Positions 11,091 to 23,504 are shown, counted from the stretch's first letter. The stretch: DNA of 64,000 nt from Pomphorhynchus laevis (GCA_012934845.2 WNNJ02000657.1:62001-126000); one strand, 5' to 3'. Program-made: numbers and translations. Notes: generated by a model from the letters alone, not told the origin.

Positions 11091-13332
11091 TAGTGTTCCT
11101 AAAACGTTTTGGTGTCAGGGTGCACTTGTAAGATTTCATCTTTTGGGCGCACCAAAAAATAATGTAAATAAATTATTTTGATTACAAAAGCTGAAAAAAA
11201 TTGAAATAAATATTAAAAAAACTTTAATTAAATATATTTTAGTGAGAAATATGTGCTTGATGGGTATCGACAATATCTTTAATGTTAGATCTTATATTTG
11301 AAAGGCAAACTCTCATTTCTTCATCAATTTTTTGAAAATTATCCCTTTTTTGGATTTTATTGTTGCGAGAGTTGAAAATCCTAGTTCACATAAATACGAT
11401 GTTGAAAATTGTAACAAAATAGCAATCGTGTTTTTGAGATTCCCACATATTCGTCTTTTATTGTTAGCCAAAATTCTTCGATAGATTTTTCCTTGAATTC
11501 TTTCATTAATCCTCGATCAGAGGATATATCAGCCAGTTCCTCAATCTCTTTCAGGGTTAATGACGGATCATTTGAAGATTTAATACAAGAATTTCTAACC
11601 AAACGTACTGAGTAGTGTCAATTGATGGAAAGCAGTGCATCAATCTCTCTTCTAGAACTTATAAATGTATCCCAATCATAGGGAGAAGTTCACTTTTTCT
11701 TGTATTTCTTATAAGGGGAAATATTTCAAGGCTGTCCTCCATTACTTTGTTCTTCCAAATGTTTAATTTCTTTTTAAATGCTTGCATTTTCGTATATGTA
11801 AGAATATTCTCCTCTCTTTCCTGCATACTAGAGTTCAAGCCGTCGAGATGTTGAAAAATAGAAGCTAAGTATTCTAATTTTGCTATCCATAATTCACATT
11901 TAAGAAGTTTTGAAAAAATTGGTTGCCGCAATTCTTCAAATAAAATAATAAGTTCTTTTCGTAGCTCATATACACGGTTAAGAACCTTTCCCCTGGATAG
12001 CCACCTAACTTCAGTGTATAAAAGTAATCCCCGATGTTGAGATTCCATATTTATGCATACATTTTCGAATATTCGTGATTTAGCTGGTCTCGTTTTGATA
12101 AAATTAACCATACTCACGACTTGATCTAAGACCTCTCTTAAGTTTGTATCTAACGTTTTGGACATTAAAACATCTCTGTGAAGGAATCAATGAGTTACAA
12201 TAATGTTATTATTTTGATTTTTTATAAAAGCTATAAGACCTTAGTTGCAACCTATCATGGAAGAAGCACCATCAACACAAATACCCACACAAGACATCTT
12301 CTCCTTTAGATGTTAGACTTAGTTCTTTACAAAAAAAGGAATTGATTTTTCTATTTGATTTTCGTTAATGAAACGGACAAATGCTATAAGTTGTATCTTG
12401 TTTGTGATGTAAGTTGTTTCATCGACTTGAAGTGGAAAATTGGAATTCTGAAGTTTTCTAGCACATACATTCTCTTTAATATCAGAAGGCATATCCGAAA
12501 TACGCCTATTAACAGTATCATTAAATAGATGAATCATATTGATTTTCTTAGCTGTTTCTTCTCTTAACATAGTACTAACAATCATTTGACAAGCCGGTAA
12601 AATAAGAAACTCTCCGAGAGTATGGGCTTTCATGTTTATTTACCATCAGTTCTGAAACTTGGTATGAAGCAATTTGTGCTTTCTTTGAAACTGTTACTAA
12701 ACTTTTAAAATATTTTCATATTTTTTTGTTGGTCGAAAATTCTCTTGAAGTAACTGACGGGTTTATCTTGCAACTCCGGGTGTTTACGTTTCAAATGTTT
12801 ACCGAGTTTACCGGGTAGCATTGATTCATTTGACATTCTTTTTCCACAAATAGGACATACGTGCTCCGGATTGGTAAGATTTTTTGACCAATAGAATCCA
12901 AAACTTAGATAACTTTCGTTGTATTTTCTCTTTGATTTTAACTTGTTTTTTACTTAGATTGGATTTTGAATTCACAGATGTATCACTTTTATGTAGAATC
13001 AAACCAGCACTGTAATTAAGATTTTTTTCTTGATCAATCTTATCAGTTTCATTTTCTACTTTAGTTGTCTTTGGATCATTGGAAGACTCTTCGGAGCTCT
13101 TGTAATTTGATTCCATTGGCCCCTAAATATATAAAAAATTATATCTTATTAGAAAAAATGACGGGAAAGTATGAAATAAATTATTATATAAATTTTCAAC
13201 ATTAAATAGAAAACTAATGACAAATCTAATGTTTAAAAATCTAATTTTTAAATATAAAGAAATGTTCAGGGCTTACCTAACAAATGTGTAGGGCGCACCA
13301 GTGCGCACGGGCGCACTGCTTGAAAAACACTA
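11091..13332 (-). mobile_element. hAT DNA transposon of the ZBED5/FAM200 type, complete ends
   Basis: A 2,242-bp element with terminal inverted repeats starting TAGTGTTCCTAAAACG on the left and, read inward, TAGTGTTTTTCAAGC on the right, flanked by a perfect 8-bp duplication. The inverted ends also share GGGCGCACC blocks further in. The single transposase gene is on the minus strand and is decayed. Both boundaries are intact, so this is a full-length but dead insertion. Confidence 0.9.
11240..13116 (-). pseudogene. hAT transposase (BED finger, RNase H core, hAT dimerisation domain)
   Basis: The gene reads right to left. 13116-12826 is a Ser/Lys-rich N-terminus. A BED zinc finger follows near 12910-12760 (CPICGKRM, then HLKRKH). 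Next comes a region with EFLILPACQMIVSTML and NRRISDMPSDI (12633-12319). 12165-11659 holds YTEVRWLSRGKVLNRV, typical of ZBED5-like transposases. The C-terminal dimerisation signature YLCELGFSTLATIKSKK is at about 11400-11330, ending near QAHISH. These parts fall in at least three frames with in-frame stops between 12633 and 12826 and frameshifts near 12170-12320, 11600 and 11340. The order and spacing match a family protein of roughly 600 residues. It acted as a nuclear cut-and-paste transposase and can no longer be made. Confidence 0.85.
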
Positions 13333-13340
13333 ATCTAACT
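13333..13340. repeat. 8-bp target-site duplication, right (ATCTAACT)
   Basis: Exact partner of 11083-11090, directly outside the right end of the hAT element. Confidence 0.9.
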
Positions 13341-13479
13341 GGTCATAAACCTTTTCTTTAAACTGAAAGAGAGCTTGTACCTGCATATTTGTTAAAGTTC
13401 ACATCACACCGACTTTCAACGGGAATATTCTAAAAAGTATTGAATTGAGCTGGTAAATCCGCACAGTTAAATGCTTCAA

Positions 13480-13790
13480 CTAGAATGATTAAGTCAGCTA
13501 ACTAAGTCTACATATTTTTTATTATTTATAAATGAAGAAATAACTCTAAATAAACATTAAAAATTAAATAATTTGTAATATAAAATATCATTAATTAAAT
13601 AATAATAAATGATTAAAAATTATTTTCTAATTGTATTATAAGATTTTATATTATTTATACAAGATTAAATTTTCCATAAAAGTCAATTTTTATTAATTGA
13701 ATGATAAATAACCGACGAGTTATCGGAATAAGAATTAGAAGTAATCAAGAGTGACTGCTATGTTGTAAGGTTTCAGCCTTAATACCTTAA
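13480..13790 (-). repeat. Penelope-associated 3-prime region, truncated copy
   Basis: This carries, in antisense, the AT-rich sequence and the ACTGCTATGTTGTAAGGTTTC block that follows the RT frames of the Penelope-like copies at 21.4 and 23.1 kb. No RT remains here. Confidence 0.6.
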
Positions 13791-16700
13791 CCTAAAGTTT
13801 TTATGTATACAAGGAAAGCTAGATATAAATGTCTCTACTTTTTAATAATTTTGATTTTGCAAAATATTTAGGATTTGTATATATTTAATTTTGTCCATAT
13901 ATTTTCTTAAAGTTTAATTTTGTTAGATAAGCGTAATAGTTATTATAAATTGTTGTATAAATGTTATACAATTTAAGGTTAATTAATTTTTCTAATGCCT
14001 CTTTAATATATGCTTTATCTAAATTTTAAATTTTATTATCTTTCAATTTTCTTATTAAGATTTGATAAATCAAGATTTTTTTATAACTCAATTAAAAGTT
14101 TATAAGGAGAAACTGCTTGATATTTACTTTCGGTCATTATTCCTCGACTGAGCATATTTTTAATCATATTTTACAATTTTTCTTTATAATTTTGTTTAAG
14201 GAACCCTAAAACTGTATTAAGTGAAAAATTTATTAAAATGAGTGAACAATCAATCGATTTCTAATATTTAGTGTTTTTGTAAGGACTCATTGCTTACACT
14301 AGTCTTATTTATTCATTGATACATTTTAAATTATCCTCTTCCGGTTCTTTCAATTTTATCAGAAAAAAATGAATTGATTCCTTCTAAATTTTAAACGAAC
14401 ATTGCAGTGTACTGTATTCTAACATACAGTACACATTGAATTTATAATTCAAATTTAAAACAAAAATCTACATTTATGAATTGACTAATAAATAATATTT
14501 TTTTAATATTATTTTGTTTATATATTGTAAATTTGATATTTTAATAATGTTTTGTTAATTTATACTTTATTATAAAAAATAAAATAATATTAATCAAGCA
14601 TAAAAATGTGTACTGCATTTTTATTCAAATGGATACAGCAGTCTACTTCTGATATTGGTTGATGATTATTCTTAACAAAAATATTCATTTGTTTTTAACG
14701 TTTATCCGCAAAATAAAACAACTGAAGGATTCGAGTGCATAACAAATAATGACGTATTTGCTCAGAATAAATATCTATGGTAATATGTATTGCAAAAGGC
14801 GTTTAAACATCGAGAGGAGTAATAAAATAAAAAAATTATCGTTTACAAATTTTTGATTAATGCAATAGTCCTTCTCGAGTGCTATTGTCTTAAATGCATA
14901 ACACTTGACAATATAAAAGAAAATCGAACCTATCATTGGACATTAATACGTATGATGTTGTTTGAAAACAACATCTTTCTTTCGGAGAAAGTTTACCATT
15001 TAAGTAACCTGATCAGTAAATTTTTACAATATTGACAGTGTTACACGATTTTTACATCAATACGAGAGAGCCAGTGAAATATTTAATCTCACGAGTAAAC
15101 GGTAAGTCGTGACTTTTTTTATGCCTAAAAAACTTGAGATACTTTAATACTGAGTTTTATCTTTGAGCTTGCTTTGTGTATACGGGGATATGTATTGGAT
15201 ACATATCTGGGGACATACATACAACCCTTATATATGGAGACATATATGATGATACATTTATAGCGATAACAATTGAGTGATTAAAATTAGATATTTGAAT
15301 GCTTACAGATCTTAATTATTTGAAATTTTGATACATAATGGAAAGTCACGTCAATGAATGTATTAAATTATTGATTTAATTATTGAATTAAATTAAATTG
15401 ATAAAAATTATTATTTAATTATTGCTATTGATTTAAATTTTTGTTTTTAATTATTACTAACTTGATTTAAATTATTGTATTGAAATTTTGATTTATTTTA
15501 CATTATTGATTTAGAGATCTGAATGCTTACAGATACTAATTATTTATAATTTTAATAAATAAGCGAAAGTCCGATTAATGATTACATTAAAAAATTTGAT
15601 TTAACAGAAGAGAGTAAAATAAATATTTTACAAAAATAGTCAAATTTTAAAAATTATCAAATACAGTTCTCTCTAGTTTAACTATTAATAAATTAAACAT
15701 ATCGTTAATTTCTTAATATTATACTATTCGTAATTAATTTCGCTAATGTATTGGTGCTTTTGAAAATAACCCAATTTTTAAATATTTACAGTGAATTTTA
15801 GGATACATTTTTGCTTGATTGTTAAAATATGTGGAATGATATACAAGGTATATATGCAATCTTGCATACCTTCATATGCAATCATGTGCTAGCATATTAA
15901 ACAGTGTATTCTATAAATTCAAATCCTATAAATATTCTTCAGCCATTTAATGTATAAACTACAAACTTTTATTCAATCTTTCATTAAATTACAATCTTTT
16001 ATTTTAACTTGATATATGTTATATAAAATTTTATAACAATTATTTATAATTATTTATTATCTAATTATTACATTTTGATTTATTGATTAAGCATTATTAT
16101 TTATTTTTTTAATTTTACAATTATCATAAATATGTAGACAATTTTAGCTGATTTGATTTTTTGAAATAGAGCCTAATCGTTTCAAATTGAGAGTTTATGA
16201 ATTAAATATTGATTTGGAATCGTGGTTATTTTGAAAGCAAAATATGTTCATGGCCTCGAATAAGATAAAATTGTTTAATATTACATAATTTTCTTTGATG
16301 CCATCTCATTACTCAAAGATTCTTTAGCATTCATGACAAATGTCATTCATAGTATCATGTATAGAAATCATTTCAGATTTTCTAGTACCTCAAAGGTACA
16401 GTAATTTCATATTTAAAGATTAAAGCACGATATATCAAAAGTTCATAAACGTTTTGTAATTTTATGCCAAGATAAATCGTTATGAAATTTTACTTATGGT
16501 TAATGCGTTTATCATTAACAGCAATTACGTTATAAAATCAACTCAAGTCTATAACTTTATCATTTACCGAACTTAGTCAATTGCTGAATATTACACTTGG
16601 TTACAAGCGATTATGTATACTATATGCATATATATAACTTTAACAATTATTGAATTCAATCAGTATTCTACTTAGTTAAAAGCTTTTTTATATTTGTCTT

Positions 16701-17486
16701 TAACAATTAAGACGTTATTGATACTCTGATTGATAACTGCTCAAAAAGTGTAGTAACATTCAATGTATTGAATTCAATATATCTTCAATGGCGCACGTAT
16801 AAAGTTATCAACATTAATTAGAAGTCAACAAGTTTCATTTCATAATTTGATTAACTTCGATAATCTTTTTATTTATATCGTTTTTGAAACATAAGCTTTT
16901 ATCATAAGGCCTGGAAGATCAGCAGTGCATTGACACATTGATTTTATAAAGCTTAAAACTAATGACAGTTAATATTACCATAAACTATATACGATTGATT
17001 ATAATCATTCATCAGTGTTTGTTCCAGAGTAATTAAGTAAATATCACAATATACCATAATAACAAATGCTTCTATAAGATTATCATATTTTGATTTTGTT
17101 TTATCCCGCTTGATACTTGGCTAGTTTTCCTTATTTATGATGACTAAGTCGTTAGGAGTATAATTGGCATTTAGCTGAGCAAATACGTCTACATAAATAC
17201 GGCTAGCATTTATTAGATAACGTTTAAATCATCCTACAGATAGTCATATACATCCATTATCTAAGCCTACATTACCTTTAGTTGTAGTAATTCAACGCTC
17301 AAAAACAATACTAGCGTGCGCTACATATATTACTATCTCAATCGATATAACAATGCATATGTTTAAATTTCAATAATTTCAAGCACAGCATTATGCCGGG
17401 CTATGCAATTACTACTTTAAATGAGTGACTATTTAAAATTAAAATAATAACAATAAAGATATCGTTTATTTTTATTTTTTTTAAGA
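13791..17486. other. Long AT-rich stretch, no gene seen
   Basis: Only short random frames, the longest being 60 codons at 14853. The sequence is strongly A+T with many TAAATTATT-like runs. Two similar segments (about 15290-15370 and 15505-15580) share a TGAATGCTTACAGAT core. No splice-bounded mini-exon was found here. Confidence 0.6.
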
Positions 17487-18613
17487 CTGTTTATTTTCGT
17501 TGACAGAAAAAATCATCATTTAGAAAACTCTACTTTGGAATGCAACTAGAAATGACCATTGAGGATAATTGTAATCATTTATCAGTGTTTATACCTGTGT
17601 CATAATGACACTTCTATTAGATACTGTAAATCTTATATTGTATTATACAATGAAATACATAATGACAATTTTTTGGATAGTTAACCGGCAACATTGTCAC
17701 CAATTTCGTTTTGTCTTGTAATCGTGGCAGTTTTAGGCCTGCAGAAAAGTAAATGTGGAGTATTTTATTAATTTAATTATTATTTAATTATTAATAATAA
17801 AAAATAACTATTTAAATAAATAATCTTTGTGTCGCCATAGTTAAACGATATCCTCTTATTAATAGAGATTCTGTACAAATTAGAGTGAATCCATTTATCC
17901 GGCTTTAAGTAATAGATTATTTGTTTCGCCCAAACGTTATCTTATTATATTGGAATAGTATATATTGTTAAATGTTTTTGACAACTTTATTGCTTTGACC
18001 ACACATTGGTAAAGATAGGCAAAGGTTTTCACAAAATTACGAGGCTAAAAATTTCCGGAATTTGCTATGATGTTGTATCACAACATCAATGCCAATGAAT
18101 ATACGGAACATACCCTTGCATCATGTCATCCACTGCAAACCACATGCTGTCCTTTAAAAAAACACTTACGAATCGCTAGTATTTTCCGAGCCAAATATCG
18201 TTTTACGATAATTCGCTTTTCGTTAATTCTGTTCTAGCATGTATTTGTAATTACCATGTTTTAATGATAATAATAATTAAATAATTTCTCCGTGAAAGTT
18301 TCTTGATGTGAAAGCTTATAAAATAACTTGAGCATGTAAATTAACTGTCAAATTAATAATAAATATCTGACGTCTTCGGTTTTAGAAATCTATAATTATT
18401 TTATATTATTTATAACTGTGTAATTTTAAATATAACTTCTAAATCTATTTGATTTAACTTACTTTCTGGTTGGATGGATAACTTAAATTCCTAAAGACGT
18501 GAGGATAAACATTCATTTTTTATGCATAAAAACATATACCGTTAGAATATACTAAGGTTACTAAAATATTTTCATACTAATGATATGAACCTAATTTTTG
18601 ATAGACGCACTTA
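17487..18613. repeat. Dispersed 1.1-kb repeat, copy 2 (first part)
   Basis: Nearly identical to 9101-10230 up to about 18490, then slightly diverged. The shared start is AGACTGTTTATTTTCGTTG. Non-coding. Confidence 0.9.
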
Positions 18614-19450
18614 TTTATAAATTTTGGCGGAAATACACCAAAACATTGTATAGTTAACAAAGCAGCACATGTCAACATCACAGACATTAAAGAAGATAAA
18701 CTAAATAACTATCAATACACAACGTAAAGATTATAAAGATAATTAAAATTTAGATAAAATATCGGAACAATGAATGAGTCATGAGTAGTACGCTACTCCA
18801 CAATAACAATAACTTTTGTATAATACGAAGATTCTTGTTAGCCTCCCGACCCAAGACATCGATCTCATCAAAATCAATTGAATGATCAGTGACCGCCCAA
18901 TAATTATCGAATGTTTACGTGTTTGTAACCGTTTTAATATAACGACGGTGTTGTCCAACACGTGTAACAAGTCGCTACTAGTATGTCTCGGATATTTTCT
19001 GTAGCACTCGCTGCATGGGATATAATATACACAACCTACAATATTTCTAAATTGAAAATACTAAAATATTTTCATACTAATGATATGGACCTAATTTTTG
19101 ATGGAAGCACATATGAGTGATTTCAATCAATCATCAATAATATTTTCTTGTGATATTAATTCTCAAAATTGAAGTAATTTCTGTTAACATTTAAGGGTTG
19201 TCAAAGAATATATTGCTGATTTAACAATTGAACAAGATATACCCTTGTAAGAATATAATCAGCCTGTTAGAATATAATCCTGGTAGAATATATGAATCAG
19301 CCTGTATTTTATTTTATTTTTATATATATTTTTTGATATTGTTTTATTTTTATTTTATCTTTTGTTAACAAACATTCCTTTTTTCGTTGACCATGAGAAG
19401 GTTCGAAGCATGTATTGAACAAAAAACAAATTTTAGCTCGTCACATCCGA
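18614..19450. repeat. Dispersed repeat, copy 2 (rearranged second part)
   Basis: A block of about 440 bp (18614-19056) is absent from copy 1 at this place, although its two ends resemble 10545-10620. After it, 19057-19450 repeats the last 50 bp of the first part and then matches the later portion of copy 1. The arrangement suggests an insertion or a partial tandem duplication. From 19451 to 19960 I see nothing. Confidence 0.6.
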
Positions 19451-19978
19451 TTGAAGATCGGAAATAGAAGAAATTGAATCAACCTTTAATCAAATTCACG
19501 GGTTAATAAGAATTAAAATTTTAATATATTCAGGAACACTCAGGCAAAATTTTGCCTGATCGATCCTGAATACTTTAATATACAGATCGGGATATGTGTT
19601 TGTTAATTTAAATTGTATTTGTACTCGTAAGGTCATTATCATTACACATTCGTAGCACCTCAACTTTTAGCGTGTTTCATCAAATCCCCACCAAGTTATA
19701 TTTAGTCGGGTAAAACACAAGTAAAAAGTGCGATTTCAAACTCTTTTTTCTCTTTTTCAGTTGTATTAAAATTACTTGTAAAAAATAGAAAAATATTATT
19801 AAAACATTATACCTTAAAAATTAAAATTTAATTTAAATTATAATTTTTATTTGCAATGCATTTGACTGTATATTGTTGATTTGGTTTATAATCAGATTCA
19901 CTGTTTACTTTATTCAAATTGTTCAATTAAAACAAGTCGCTTGTGCTAGAAATAAATTATTGTGTTTAGGTCAACCGA

Positions 19979-20055
19979 ATGTCACCCAATCTAAAAATGT
20001 TTCCTTTATATTTGGTCGGATTTATTATAGCATTAATGGTCAAATGTGATGATAA
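19979..20055 (+). CDS. Candidate first coding exon with signal peptide
   Basis: An ATG at 19979 (a second in-frame ATG at 19997) opens a frame reading MFPLYLVGFIIALMVKC from the second ATG: a short start, a hydrophobic core and a Cys/Asp-rich end, as in a secretory signal peptide. Just upstream, TGTGTTTAG at 19961-19969 could be a splice acceptor. A GT at 20056 would end the exon after two codon bases, the phase needed to join the 66-nt repeat exons downstream. Without splicing, the frame would end after 33 residues at 20080. The donor (GTACGA) is weak and the distance to the next exon is over 4 kb. The link to the repeat gene is inference. Confidence 0.35.
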
Positions 20056-20789
20056 GTACGAACTCTATTTAGATTCTTAACATTTAAATTTTTTAAATCC
20101 CTAATATAAATACGAAATCATATCATAATAGAATTATTTTATAAATTACATTGCAATGGAATTTTTTTGCAAAGTTCATTAAAGTATTTCTATTTCATAC
20201 CATTATATACAAAATTGTTACTTTTATCTTTAACTACTGTAATCTGTAATTTAAAAGTTACGCATATAGATTTAATGCTTTGTTATACAAATTTGATCAA
20301 ATTACGGTGATTGCCACAGCAAAAATTTCAAATAAATAAAATATCTATAATGATTAAAAGCAGCGAAGAAAGATATTTTTTAAATATTCGAATATGATGC
20401 ATTCCTCTTCGAAAAATATTGTTGGGGAAAACGTGATTCTCACTAATATATTAGATCTTGCTTCACCAAAGAACTATAATGATGTTTGATTTAATAAAAA
20501 ATTAGAACTGCAAGGTTTTATTATATTTATTTCCTCTACCTATATTTTTATTTGCTTTGATGTGAAAACCACCTTAGATTTATTGAAATTAATTTAATGG
20601 TCCAAGGAAATTGTTCGATTGAATAATGCTAACGAGAGGTCTTCTTGTTTCTAACACATTCAACTTTTAAATCTTAACAGATAATACATAAAAGACGTTG
20701 TATACATTCTTCTATATTAACAGCAGTGCGAGTTGGTATGAAATATATCCACATATTTATATTTGCTTGAGGGTTTTATTTTTCTTAAA

Positions 20790-21045
20790 TAGTTGATAAT
20801 CAAATCAGCTAACTGATTCTACGTATTTAATATAATTATAAAATAAACAAAACATAATAATGCTGAATCGAAATTTAATAATTAAATAATAAAATAAATA
20901 ATTGTTTTTAGATTTTCTATAATTTAAATCAAGTTAAAATAAAAAAAATTGAAATTTAAAATAAACGTCATTTTTATGAATTGACTAATAAATAACAGAC
21001 GTTTTATCAGAATAAGGATTATTGGTCATCCGAAGGAACTGCTAT
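20790..21045 (-). repeat. Penelope-associated 3-prime region, copy truncated at its 5-prime side
   Basis: Antisense copy of the AT-rich sequence following the Penelope-like RT, closely matching 21080-21320 and 44165-44455. In the sense direction it starts abruptly at the CATAGCAG block. Confidence 0.75.
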
Positions 21046-21079
21046 GCTATAATAGTCATAGCAGTCATAGTCATAATAG

Positions 21080-21445
21080 TCTAACTGAGTCTACGTATTT
21101 AATATAATTATAAAATAAACAAAACATAATAATGCTAAATCAAAATTTAATAATTAAATAATAAAATATATAATTGTTTTTGGATTTTTTATAATTTAAA
21201 TCAAGTATAAATAAAAAATTGAAATTTAAAATAAAAGCATTTTTATGAATTGACAAATAAAGAACAGACGTCGTATCAGAATAAGAATTAGAGGTCATCA
21301 GGAGGAACTGCTATGCTATCAGGTTTCGGCCCCTGTTCCTCTACTCAACATAGCAGCGTGGCCAAATACATGCTAATGATGTATTTCCTCTAATAAAACT
21401 ATCTAGTATCTTATTCTAATTCAAAGTATATTATTTATTATCCAT
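21080..21445 (-). repeat. 3-prime region of Penelope-like copy 1
   Basis: Directly follows the RT frame at 21446-21718 in the sense direction. It contains a conserved G+C-richer block (21300-21360) with inverted segments CTGCTATG/CATAGCAG and GAGGAAC/GTTCCTC, and AAATACAT/ATGTATTT next to it. It matches 23099-23480 in opposite orientation. Confidence 0.75.
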
Positions 21446-22225
21446 TCATAAAAATTTGCCACTTAAGAGTTTAAATATATTCTTTATACTATTGTGTTGA
21501 TTTATATATTTTACTATTTTCTGCTTGATGTTATTTTTATAGTAACCTAGTTTAAAATATGTATCTATTAAATTATTTAAATGATTTTGGAGAAAGCCAA
21601 TATCGTTACAAATTGTTTCAATTCTTAAAATTTCATTATTTAATGTGTTATATTTTATATTATATGGTATGCATGAATTTCTTATGTAAAATATGTTTAT
21701 TGTAAATTTAAGTGTCATCTTAACAATAAAATATTACGATGATCCATTATTGACAAATAATTATTGAAGCTGGACCAAAGAAGAGAGGAAATTATTTTAG
21801 ACATTTCTCTAACTAATGTTAGCATCTTCAGAAAATTTTAATTTTCTGAAGATTACTGTAATTTTCTGAAGATGCTTACAGAAGTTAGCGAAATATCAAA
21901 AATAATTTCTTCTTTCATTTGATCCTACTCGAATAATTATTTGTTATAGTTACTAATTTTTATAACACTTCTTTAATATCTTCTAAATCTAAATGTTTAA
22001 AAGCGTACTAAAATCACAAGTATCTTGATTTTGAAAATTTATTCCTTTTGATTGTTCTAAAAATTCTTTTGTGGAATTAATACTGAAATAGTGTTTTATA
22101 CCAGTATTAATTTCGATTACCCTACAATATTTTTTTAAGTTTGTTTTAATTACTTTAAGTATTTTATTTATATAAACAGAAATTAGTTTAATAGCAATTA
22201 CTCGTAATGTGTTTGTCAGTTCCAA
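21446..22225 (-). mobile_element. Penelope-like element copy 1, reverse transcriptase remnants
   Basis: Two RT pieces on the minus strand. 22225-21989 carries the region before and at RT motif A (IEINTGIKHYF... then FQNQDTCDFSTLLNI, with the catalytic Asp in CDFSTL). 21718-21446 carries the C-terminal RT part (SCIPYNIKYNTLNNEILRI). Motifs B and C, about 130 residues, are missing. In their place lies a foldback hairpin (21737-21950), which probably inserted here with an accompanying deletion. The frame ends without a GIY-YIG module, so the family may carry that domain elsewhere or lack it. Confidence 0.6.
21737..21950. repeat. Foldback hairpin element, family 1
   Basis: An imperfect palindrome: the left arm contains GAAGCTGGACCAAAG and TGTTAGCATCTTCAG, the right arm CTGAAGATGCTTACAG and a variant of CTTTGATCCAGC. 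It is flanked by CCATTATTGACAAATAATTATT and AATAATTATTTG. The same design recurs at 28.5, 30.8, 58.0 and (half) 62.1 kb. Confidence 0.8.
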
Positions 22226-22484
22226 TACTCACATCTTTGACGAACCGAATCATTGTTTAAATCTGATCTAACTATCTCTGAATTGTACATTCTTGGCTAT
22301 CACATTTATCATGCATACAGACATTTACGTTGATGTAGTGACGTTCTTATTCAAATATGTGATGCCAAAATCAAACAACAACTATTATTATCAGTTCTTA
22401 AATTTTTAAGTCTGCATATTGTTCAGTATTCTTTCGAAGAATCATTGAGAAAAACGACACCCTCTTTTTTGAGAAAATACATCG

Positions 22485-22610
22485 CAAAACACTGTATATC
22501 ATAAACAAAACGCATTAAATTTATCATTTGCGTATTTTAACAAGTTTAAATACATTTTTGATAACCTGGTTGATTTGTATATTTCAAATATGAATTTGTT
22601 TTTGAATATG
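22485..22610. repeat. 125-bp direct repeat left of Penelope-like copy 2
   Basis: It matches 23505-23640 with few differences, including a shared CAGTTCTTAAATTTT stretch further left at 22390 that lies adjacent in the right copy. The pair brackets Penelope copy 2. Confidence 0.8.
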
Positions 22611-22639
22611 AATTTGTTTATAACTGTGTAAAAACTAAA

Positions 22640-23098
22640 TCTAAACTATAAAGATATATAAAATATGAAATATGTTTCGATACATTGATGATATATGTGT
22701 CCAGAAATTATCCAGAAAGCCTTATTCTTAACAAAACCAATATTGATGATAAAGAAGGTGTATATCTAGATAGGAACATTAAATTAACATTAACTAAAAC
22801 TACTATTAATTTATATCGTAAAGATGACATATTTAAATTTACAAGAAACATATTTTTGCATGAGCATTCATGCATACCATATAATATAAAATATAATACA
22901 TTAAATAATGAAATTTTAAGAATTGGAACAATATGTAATGATATTGGCTTTCTTTAAAATCATTTATATAATTTAATAGATACATATTTTAAACTAGGTT
23001 ACTATGAAAATACCATCAAGCGGAAAATAGTAAAATATATAAATCAACACAATAATATAAAGAATAAATTTAAACTCTTAAGTTGCAAATTTTTATGA
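22640..23098 (+). mobile_element. Penelope-like element copy 2, reverse transcriptase C-terminal half
   Basis: Starts near the RT catalytic motif (YIDDICV, frame-shifted at about 22690). It continues as PESLILNKTNIDDKEGVYL, TKTTINLYRKDDIFKF and SCIPYNIKYNTLNNEILRI, the order seen in Penelope-type RTs. The polypeptide then reaches a stop near 22956 and continues in decayed form to KLLSCKFL at 23096. It is the closest relative of copies 1, 3 and 4. The 5-prime half is missing. No GIY-YIG module follows. Confidence 0.65.
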
Positions 23099-23480
23099 AT
23101 GAATAATAAATAATATACTTGGTATTAGAATAAGATACCATGGAGGCAAATTTAATCAGAGGAAATACATCATTAGCATGCATTTGGCCCCGCTGCTATG
23201 TTGGGTAGCGGAGGTAGGGGCCGAAACCTAATAACATAGCAGTTCTTCCTGATGACCTCTTATCCTTATTCTGATACATAGTTTGTTATCTATTAGTCAA
23301 TTCATAAAAATTGATTTTTATTTTTAACTTCAGTTTATAATTCGTCTTGATATAAATTATATAAAATCTTAAAACAATTATTTATTATTAATTAATTTGC
23401 TATTATTTTGGTATTTAACTTTTATTTAGCATTATTTTTAATTTGCAATATAAAATACGTAGTCTCATTTAGCTTATTTA
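23099..23480 (+). repeat. 3-prime region of Penelope-like copy 2
   Basis: Sense-orientation copy of the conserved trailer, with CTGCTATGTT at 23193 and its exact complement AACATAGCAG at 23233 forming a possible 10-bp stem around GGGGCCGAAACC. Confidence 0.75.
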
Positions 23481-23504
23481 ATTATTATCAGTTCTTAAAT
23501 TTTA

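Noticed and set aside
15034-15101. 63-nt segment ending at GTAAGT (15102) with an AG before it and an open frame in the right phase
   Set aside because: The peptide shows none of the repeat consensus and the region has no other support. One such window by chance is expected in this much sequence.
20380-20450. Segment reading KIFFKYSNMMHSSSKNIVGE, loosely like the repeat unit
   Set aside because: No donor in the required phase; the nearest GT leaves no spare base. Similarity is weak.
23224-23260. Hammerhead ribozyme in the Penelope trailer (GAAAC and CTGATGA both present)
   Set aside because: Hammerheads are known in Penelope-like elements, but here the order and stems around the two core boxes cannot be closed by eye into any of the three types.
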